Assembly (NCBI RefSeq): GCF_905147045.1
Contig: NC_065890.1
Coordinates: forward strand, 6,758,001 to 6,822,000
DNA length: 64,000 nt
Direction of reading: 5' to 3'
Source of the DNA: Nymphalis io
Taxonomy: Eukaryota > Arthropoda > Insecta > Lepidoptera > Nymphalidae
Shown here: piece by piece, positions 56,601 to 64,000 of the stretch
Position numbering within the stretch: position 1 is the first letter of the stretch
How the letters are laid out: each line of letters starts with the position of its first letter
Position numbers and translations under genes: made by a program
Notes under the pieces: model-generated
Seen by the model: the letters and a program-made list of their open reading frames with translations, nothing else
Database searches by the model: none
What the model was told of the DNA's origin: nothing

Positions 56601-59600
56601 CTGTTAAGAACAAAATATTTTTATAAAATTTTAGAAAATTAAAAGCTTACCCGAATGTGAGTAGACCTCGTTCTATCTTAAAACATTCCGATCTAGTCCA
56701 AGATCCATAAACGACTTCTTCATCTATGGGGATTCCTTCATGCCGTGGCACATAATCGTCACTAGCATATCGTCGTCCTTTTCTACCAAGTTTCTCCTTC
56801 TTCCTTTTGCTTCTGAGGCTGATTCCTGTTGATTTTTTTATTATCATTAAAACAAGTCAGTAATTTTAAATAAATAATTAGCTAACTTCAAATTATAAGC
56901 AATATAAATTGATTTGAAAATATTAATCAATTATTATAGAATTACCTTCTTCGTCTTCATCTGAATCTGGTGTTACTTCCATGTCTGACATTTCCATTGG
57001 ACCATCATCATGACCATATCTTTTAATTATTGTTCTTTTTCTCGGTTCTGTTACTATTAAATCCTCATCTTCCTTCTTCTCTGTTGTATCTATTTCAGCT
57101 TTCTTAGCCCACTTGTTCCAAAAATCGGGGTCTCTTATATCAATATCCGATCTTTGATCCGTAGCAGCAAAACTAGCTTTTGAAAATGTAGAACCCTTTT
57201 CAGATTCCATTTGAATAACTTGCGTTCTTCGAGCTAAAATCATTTCAATATCTTCTTCACAAAACTTATCCCCAGCATTATCTTCGTCCATGACGGCACC
57301 ATATGCTCCTTTTTTTAAAAGATCTTCAATTTCCTTTTTCGACAATTGTTTAAGGCCTGTTTCTTTACCCTGGGCAGTATTCATACTTTGCAAAATGGCT
57401 TTGTCCAAGCCTAGTTTTAAGGACGCTTTATCAAACATTTCTCTTTCATACGTATTTCTGCAAATCAATCGATATATTTTAACCATTTTTTGTTGTCCAA
57501 TACGATGACACCGTGCTTGCGCTTGCAAATCATTTTGTGGGTTCCAATCACTATCATAGATAATAACTGTATCGGCAGCAGTCAAGTTAATTCCGAGGCC
57601 ACCAGCTTTAGTGCACAACAAGAACACGAATCGATCAGAATCAGGCTTAGAAAATCTGTCAATGGCCTCTTGCCTCAGATTTCCTCTTATTCTTCCGTCA
57701 ATTCTTTCAAATGGATATTTTCTATATAAAAGATAATCTTCTAAAATGTCAAGACATCTTACCATTTGGCTGAATATAAGAACCCTGTGACCACCGGCTT
57801 TTAATTTTGGTAATAATTTATCGACTAAGACCATTTTTCCAGAAGACTGAATAAGTGCTTTATAATAAGCTTCTTTATCTTCACCATTAGCTTGTTTATA
57901 GTCAAATTGTATTTGATCTTCGGCACCATTTAGTAAATATGGATGTATACAACATTTTCGTAACTCCATCATTGTATTCATTAAATTCGGAATGTTAGCT
58001 GCTGCTGCTATACCTTTTTGAAGAAAACTGAAGTTCCTTTCTAATATAGCTCTATAATATTTTTTTTGAATGTTTGTTAATTCTACTTCTATAATCGTTT
58101 CTTCTTTAGGCGCTAAAGTTTTTTCGACGTCTTCTTTTAATCTACGCAACATCATTGGTTTAAGAAGTGCTTGTAGCTTTACAACTTCGGATTCTGATTT
58201 TAGTTGACCAAATTCTGTTAAAAAGGCATCACTGCTTGAAAACTGAGAAGGTTCCAAAAAGTTAAGTAACGAAAACAGTTCATTTACATTATTCTGTAAA
58301 GGTGTTCCTGATAATAGAACTCTGTGTTCTAAATGAAGTTGCCTCAACCCTTCCAATAATTTGCAATTTCGATTTTTCAATCTATGAGCTTCATCTATGA
58401 CACACAAACGCCAATTAAAAGATTTAAGTTCTTGAAAATCTGTTACTATTATTTCAAAAGTTGTTATTAAAACATTGAATTTAGTAATTTCTTTAATAGG
58501 TTCACCTTTTTCATTTTTGTAATAGAATTCATATTCTTGTAACATACTCTTACTTTGCTGAGATCCATGATAAACTATGACATTCATTTCTGTCCAACCT
58601 TCAAATTCTCTCTGCCAATTCGGAATAGTTGAGAGTGGTGCAATAATAAGGAATGGGCCTCTTATACCATACTCCCAAACAGAATTCACAAATGTTAAAC
58701 TTTGAATGGTTTTGCCCAATCCCATTTCGTCGGCTAATATGCAATTACGATTATTGTGCCAAGAGAATAATAACCAATTTAAGCCTTCTAATTGATATGG
58801 TCTTAATGTATTGCCACCTTTATACAGCGGTGACTCTTTCAATTGTGTCCATTGATCAGCAGATGGACGTTTCTTAAACTTCCATTTCTCTTTAGGCGGA
58901 ATTTCACTAAAAATTTTATATTGTTTTATTTTATCGACGTCAATGTCTTCTTCTAACTCCCATGTACTATCTTCATATTGTAAGCTTTTCCACTTAACCA
59001 AATAATGTTTCACAACAGTATTATTAGCTGGATCTTGATTTTCCGACATGTCTAGTATTCTTTCCACTTCAACATAATCCGGGTTAAATGGTTCATCATC
59101 AAGGAGTTCGAAAATATTCATTTGTTGTGCTTGCTTTTGTTTAAAACGTTTAATTTTAGAAAATATTCGTTTATCACCCTTATATAGTTCTTCTTCTGTT
59201 TTCCATTCACAGTGCAAATAAGAAAAATTTCTATATTTGACAAAATATTCTTCAACGTCAACCACAATTGTTTTTGGTAAAATTTCTTCAACATTGTCTT
59301 TTTCTAAATCCAACTTACTAATTTCTTTATTTTCAATTTCTTCAACATTAGTATCACTTTTTACTATTTCAATATTTTCTTCTTTTTTTGGAATTACAAC
59401 ATTTTCGTTTTGAGATTGATTGTCCAGAGTTTCTTGGAGGGAATTCGTTCCGTTTTCATCTTTTTCTTGTTTTAGTATTTTTTCACTTATTTCATTTTTT
59501 ATTTCTCGTTTACCCATGCGACATGCTAATACGTGCTGTACTATCATTGAATCCTCTTCTGTAGTATTGACATACATATAATTGGGTTTTGGTGTGAATT

Positions 59601-62600
59601 CGGGTCTGTTCATATCTTTAGTGTCAAGGCTTAAATCATCTATCAATTCTCTTTCTTGTTTAGGAGTTGCCATTGTAAATTCATCATCGGATAAACGTAG
59701 CAACACGTCGTCTGTGTATTTTTTACGTTGAGTGTGCCGAGCAGATCGACGTTTGAGACTGTCATCACCTTCTGGTGGTGGTGATGGAGGTGGGGTGGAC
59801 ATTAAATCATCAGGCTCTCCATCGGAATCGGGTATTAAGCCACCTCGACGCTTTCTTTTCCCACTAGGCGTTTTTTTATTGAGCGTTTTTTTACAACTAC
59901 TCACTCCAGATGTTCTTTTCTTTGATGGTTTTTTCTTGACATTCACGGAGTCTAATTCATCCTCTTTATCGATAAGATCTTTTTTTGCTTCCGCTTCTTC
60001 TAACAGATCTTTTATAGCAATTTTTGAAACAGGAATATCATCAAAATCAGTAACATTCGTATCATCTAATGAAGGTAATTCTTGAGTGATTGAAATATTT
60101 GACTTGGAAGCTTCATTAAGAGCAATGCTTTTATTTAACATTTCATCGTTTATATTATCCATATTATCTCTGTCTAAAGATTCACTGTAAGTTGTAGTGT
60201 CAGCATGCATTTCTGACATGCCTTTTTTGACATTTCTTTTTCTTTTTGGGGCATTTGGATCTTTTGGTTCTCGTTTTTTTCTTTCTTTTATTGGTTTATC
60301 CCCCAAGTCTTTGTTAACTTTTAGCTCCTTCGGCACACGAGGTTTTCTCTCTTTATTCTTTCTGGGAGCTCTTGGTTTTTTCACTTTTCCAATATTCATT
60401 TCGTCTATTGACAATGCACTACTATCTAAATTCGTTATATCTTCAGTCACTTCAGTATCAACCTCTGCATTACTTTGTAAGCCTGTTCCTGCTGTGACAC
60501 AGTCTTCTGAGACAGGCAACTGATCTAGAGGTTGCGCCATTGCATTTAATTTATCTTTCTTGACTCGAGGTTTTCTTGGCTTAGCAGGCCCTTTTCCACG
60601 TCCACGCCCAGTTGTACTGGTTACTTGAGGGCTTTCGACCATTTTAGATCCATAAATTGGATTTTGTAGAATACAATTAGGTCCTCCATTACATTTATCA
60701 TTAGTTTCATGTTGCTGCAACATAGATAACCTTTCCTGTAAGCACCGTACTTTTTCTTGATTTTCGTTTGAAGGTGGTAAACAGTATATTTCTTGTATTT
60801 GCTGTTGTAATGCTGCCCTCTCCTGATGATGCGATGCAGAATATAAACTTGGGTGAGGCATATTATTTGATCCCATGACTATCATGTTTGGGTTTATATT
60901 GTGAGGTATATTTGACATGACATTAGATTGATTTGGTGTCAAATTAGAGCCCAAATTGCCATGTATGTTTTGGGGGTTTAAAGGCATTCCAACTTGCATA
61001 CTTGGTATAGTTGTAGGAGATTGTACATTGGTAACATTACTTGGTGAATTATGTAATGTTTGTTGAATATTTCCGAGCATACTTGGTACGGTTGGTGGTA
61101 AGCAAGCCAAATTTCCTTGTTGATTGTGAACTGGCATGCTTGACGACACAGTATTAGTTAGGTTTGGATGTTGTATTGAATGAGTAGACTGAATATTTTG
61201 TATATTTGGTACTGCTGCAGTAGCTGATGGGGAACCAGTTTGAAAAGCCGAAGGAACATTTAAATTTTGATTACTTGGTATATTGGTTGAAATGTTCGTA
61301 GCTAAGCTTGGTACCCCTTGAGGTAACATATTCGGTATATTTGAAAATGAACTATTTTGATACCCTTGGCTTCTTGAAATGTTTAAGCTTGGTGTATTTT
61401 CGTATTTATTAGTCGTGGTAGCTGGTACTGGATGGCCTATTGAAATATTTACTTGCTGTGAACTGCTGCTTGTTGAATGATCAGCAGAGGTATCAATCTT
61501 AATAGATCCACTTGGCATATTAACTCCTTGATTTCTTAATAGATCATTATTGTTTTGCTTGTTAACATTTTCACTTAATGTTACATCTGATTTATTTTCA
61601 TGATTTGTAATATCACTTTTTTCTTCTTTGGAATGTCCAATTTCAAATATTCCTTCAGTTGAAAGTTGACTATGAGTACTATTTTCTTGATGTTCTACTT
61701 TATCAACAGACACATTTATTGAATTTGTAGAGGTTGAAGTTGAGATGGAAGAGCTATTCAAGTTTACTGAAGTAGCTTCTTTTTGACTATTTGCTATAAA
61801 TCTCAAAGAAGTATTGTCTTCTGAAGGTCTGTCATTGTCAGATTGAGTCTTATCCACATTTTTATTTTCATTATTAGGTGCAGAAACTGTACTTATTTTA
61901 TTTTGCTCTGGTTTTAATATTTGCATTGGTGACGTTTCTAAAGGTTTCGAAGATGATTCAGTGTTTGATGCCGAAGTATTTATTGGATTAGATATTTTAT
62001 TTGGATTCCATTGTGTCGGAGAAGACACTATGTTATGCCCAACTACTGGTGATGCAGGATTACGTTGGAATGAGTACTCTCCACTTGCAGGTAAAACCAT
62101 TTGTTCTAAGGCTTGTAGTGTATTTTGTGATGTAAATGATGCAGATACTGGAGGAGGAACTGAAGCAGGTGGTTGTTGTACAACACTACGAGTACTTAGA
62201 GGTGATGCGCTTGGTCCTTTAACAGGAGACATTACAGGTCGTGGTGACAATTGAGGTTGTGATTGTGGTTGCTGTCTTGGTGAAATCTGTGCCCTCGGAG
62301 ACATTTGTGGTGACAACTGAGGGAATGGGGGTCGATATTGAGGACTCCCAGAATCCATTCCTCCAGGTTTAACAGAATTATATTGACTTGTCACATTGAC
62401 ATCAAGAGGATGTTGCACTTGATGAGGCTGATAATTTATCGGGACAGAATGATGTGGTGACCCATAAGGCATTTGGGACGGAACTGCATGAGATGGTCCA
62501 ACAGAAGAGGGAGGTACTTGAGGTTGACGAGGAACATGATGTAAAGGTGACGCTCCTGCATGGTGTAAATGTGAGTTTGGATGGGATTGAATTCCTGGAC

Positions 62601-63759
62601 CAATACCACCTGGATGGCTAGGTATATTTTGATGAGGTTGATGTTGTGGTATTGCACCATGACTTTGTTGATTATGAGGTAAACCATATTGATGAGTATT
62701 GACATCCATTTGCTGATGATAAGTTGGGTGTTGAGAAATCCTCGTTGCAGATGGAGGATGCATTTGCGTATAATTTGGATAATTCTGAAAATGAATAAAG
62801 TTTTATTAAATATTTAGATAACTTTTATAAAACAAAACATCATTTTTTTAATTATTAACCTGTTGTTGCCCGTAAATTTGTTGTGATGTTGGTTGGGGAA
62901 AATGAGGCTGTCTTGGAATATATGCACCATTTTGTGCTTGAAGGCCTCCTATTCCAGATGCCTACAATATTGCACAAAGGATTAATAATTTTAAATACAA
63001 ATTGTTTTAAATAATAATATTTGTTTGCTAATAATATTAACCTGCTGTGGTGAATATTGGTGCATCTTTTGTTGATGTTCATAAGAATGTCTGTATCCTG
63101 GTGTGATAGGTGAATATCTGTTTGCTCCAGGTGCACCTGACCATACACCCATATCAGCAATACCTTAAAATAAACAATAATATATGTAATTTGAATATAA
63201 AATATAATTTAAAGTTCATAAAAATAATACATTGTACTAATTACCTTGTTCAGGTATGGCGTACATTGGTTCTGGTCCTGGGTGATAGCCGGGGTACGAA
63301 TGTGAAGGATGTACATGGTGTGACGGATGAAGTGGTGCATGTGGGGGCTGCGGTAACCTAGGACGAGGAGGATAGGCACCATAGTCATGATACTCTGGTC
63401 CTGGTGGACCAGGGCCAGGATTAGGCACAGGCTGTGAGCTGCTAGGTATGCCACCAGCACCTCCACCCCCAAATGATGCCAGTTTTTGTATTGTTCCTTC
63501 TTGTCCAACACTATTTGGATTATATGGTTGCCTATAACTAAACAAAAGCAATGTTTTGGTAAAAATATATAGTAGTGAACACTGAAAAATATTAATATAT
63601 AAAAAGCTGTATCATAAGTTACCTATTCTCAGAAGAATCTTTATTTTCTCCTGTTACTCCAGATGTAGAGCTACCAGCAAAGCTGTCTGCTCCACCAAGA
63701 TCAGTAAGCCCTTCCAACATACCGCTTCCATCATCACCAAACAAATTATATGAGTCCAT
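47685..63759 (-). CDS. kis: Kismet, CHD7/8-type chromodomain helicase
   Basis: Fifteen exons (63623-63759, 63245-63537, 63042-63163, 62860-62961, 56946-62784, 56651-56825, 54172-54259, 53666-53961, 53493-53582, 53183-53380, 52260-52497, 51852-52183, 51568-51714, 50600-51476, 47685-50003) join in frame to about 3750 aa. Kismet/CHD7 slides nucleosomes and promotes transcription elongation and developmental gene activity. The start is MDSYNLFGDDGSGMLEG. A Gln/Pro/Ser-rich N-terminus is followed by basic AT-hook-like runs, two chromodomains (about 1393 and 1460), and SNF2 helicase motifs (DEMGLGKT about 1569, DEAH about 1683, C-terminal lobe QARCHRIGQ about 1980). CHD7-specific downstream blocks follow (FGWARWEEIL, GDEKIRNFIWDLIEP, VLLRVRMMYYIKHEVIGD, LLVGTYKHGYENY), then a BRK domain near 3129-3166 (RVTGKRLIGHKAPQLKHLAQW). 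Exon 5 alone is 5.8 kb. It corresponds to the long isoform class and is shorter than fly Kis-L. Confidence 0.96.
50071..50370 (-). repeat. SINE family B copy
   Basis: This copy lies in a kismet intron. The minus-strand head agccgagatggcccagtggt has an A-box and gtgggttcaaacccgggc a B-box; the body ends in cagcagtgggacattcacaag. It is the least diverged family B copy in the window. Confidence 0.9.
54260..56650 (-). other. Large kismet intron with unassigned ORF pieces
   Basis: This 2.4-kb intron contains same-strand open pieces I cannot assign. One is a zinc-finger-like stretch at 55136-55222 (LWFCEICMTMECEDEVEILN, CxxC then H). Another is a 98-bp exon-like segment at 54601-54698, starting MPFLNNYGRHTV and ending at a gtaagg donor. 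A 92-codon frame at 55566-55844 has a hydrophobic stretch (IIPMTILTIFIPLASVI), and a frame at about 56263-56392 ends at a perfect gtaagtatt donor. They may be chance or remnants of a nested gene or transposon. Confidence 0.25.
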
Positions 63760-63766
63760 CACTCAC

Positions 63767-63820
63767 TTAAGAGTGAATTATAATGAGTTTGTATTGTATG
63801 TTCCAAATTAGATCACCCAT
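63767..63820 (-). promoter_or_regulatory. Upstream ORF in kismet 5' UTR
   Basis: A 17-codon ORF (MGDLIWNIQYKLIIIHS) starts 61 bp before the kismet ATG in a strong context (aagATGg) and stops 7 bp before it. It lies just inside a UTR exon whose acceptor (atttcag) is at about 63828. Such a uORF could reduce translation of the main frame. Confidence 0.55.
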
Positions 63821-64000
63821 CTTAATCTGAAATTATAAATATATAAAAACTTAATTTTTTAGTGTTTATTTATTTTATTGGCTATAAAACAGTTACATTC
63901 AGTCTCATTATTATCTTACAATATCATACATAAATAATTAACAAAGATATACTCCCTTAAAACTATTAAATTAAAAAGAATCACCTACTTCTGAGATTAG

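Noticed and set aside
59732..60523. Plus-strand open frames opposite the kismet large exon
   Set aside because: Hydrophobic Phe/Ser/Leu-rich antisense of the Lys/Glu-rich kismet frame; no gene evidence.
1..64000. Operons, CRISPR arrays, riboswitches, bacterial terminators
   Set aside because: The DNA is eukaryotic, with spliced genes; no direct-repeat arrays with unique spacers were seen.

Overview
This is nuclear DNA from an insect, almost certainly a moth or butterfly. The genes have small exons with GT-AG introns in AT-rich DNA, the proteins match insect/metazoan orthologues, and the repeats (tRNA-headed SINEs, RTE and CR1/Jockey-type LINE tails, a Ty3/gypsy LTR element) look lepidopteran. 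There are no bacterial features, CRISPR arrays, operons or true tRNA/rRNA genes. I recognise most genes from remembered families; no database search was run. Exon boundaries were placed by hand from splice consensus and reading phase. Every complete multi-exon model below closes in frame, which is strong internal support.

Layout. 898-1321 (+): last two exons of ERGIC3. 1337-2726 (-): mTERF3, tail to tail with ERGIC3 with only 15 bp between stop codons. 4075-6978 (+): cytosolic alanyl-tRNA synthetase, one intronless 967-codon frame. 7559-14882 (-): a C2-WW4-HECT ubiquitin ligase of the Su(dx)/Itch/WWP clade (913 aa, 12 coding exons). 16601-21587 (+): kinesin-associated protein 3, apparently lacking the usual N-terminal region. 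24140-28833 (+): carnitine O-acetyltransferase (626 aa, 12 exons). 31621-34343 (-): Rab14 (213 aa). 36762-37236 (+): a bublin/UPF0184-type coiled-coil protein (83 aa). 37682-38600 (-): complex I subunit NDUFS6/ND-13A (120 aa). 40186-46382 (+): a complete, recent Ty3/gypsy retrotransposon with identical 162-bp LTRs and a GAAA target-site duplication, but with two one-base frame breaks. 47685-63759 (-): kismet, the CHD7/8-type chromatin remodeller (15 coding exons, about 3750 aa), with its 5' noncoding part running towards the right edge.

The genes are unrelated housekeeping and developmental genes: membrane trafficking (ERGIC3, Rab14, KAP3), mitochondria (mTERF3, CRAT, ND-13A), translation (AlaRS), ubiquitin/Notch-pathway trafficking (Su(dx)) and chromatin (kis). 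They do not form one pathway. Introns and spacers hold at least three SINE-like families and several LINE remnants.

I did not find a clearly new biological system. The observations most worth a second look are a 46-bp near-exact copy of CRAT coding sequence 150 bp downstream inside the next intron, the young LTR element with a small membrane-spanning leader ORF and a 19-bp hairpin in pol, a cluster of three perfect hairpins at 39008-39268, the N-terminally short KAP3 with a GC-AG intron, abrupt exon-to-exon GC switching, and unexplained ORF pieces in a kismet intron.
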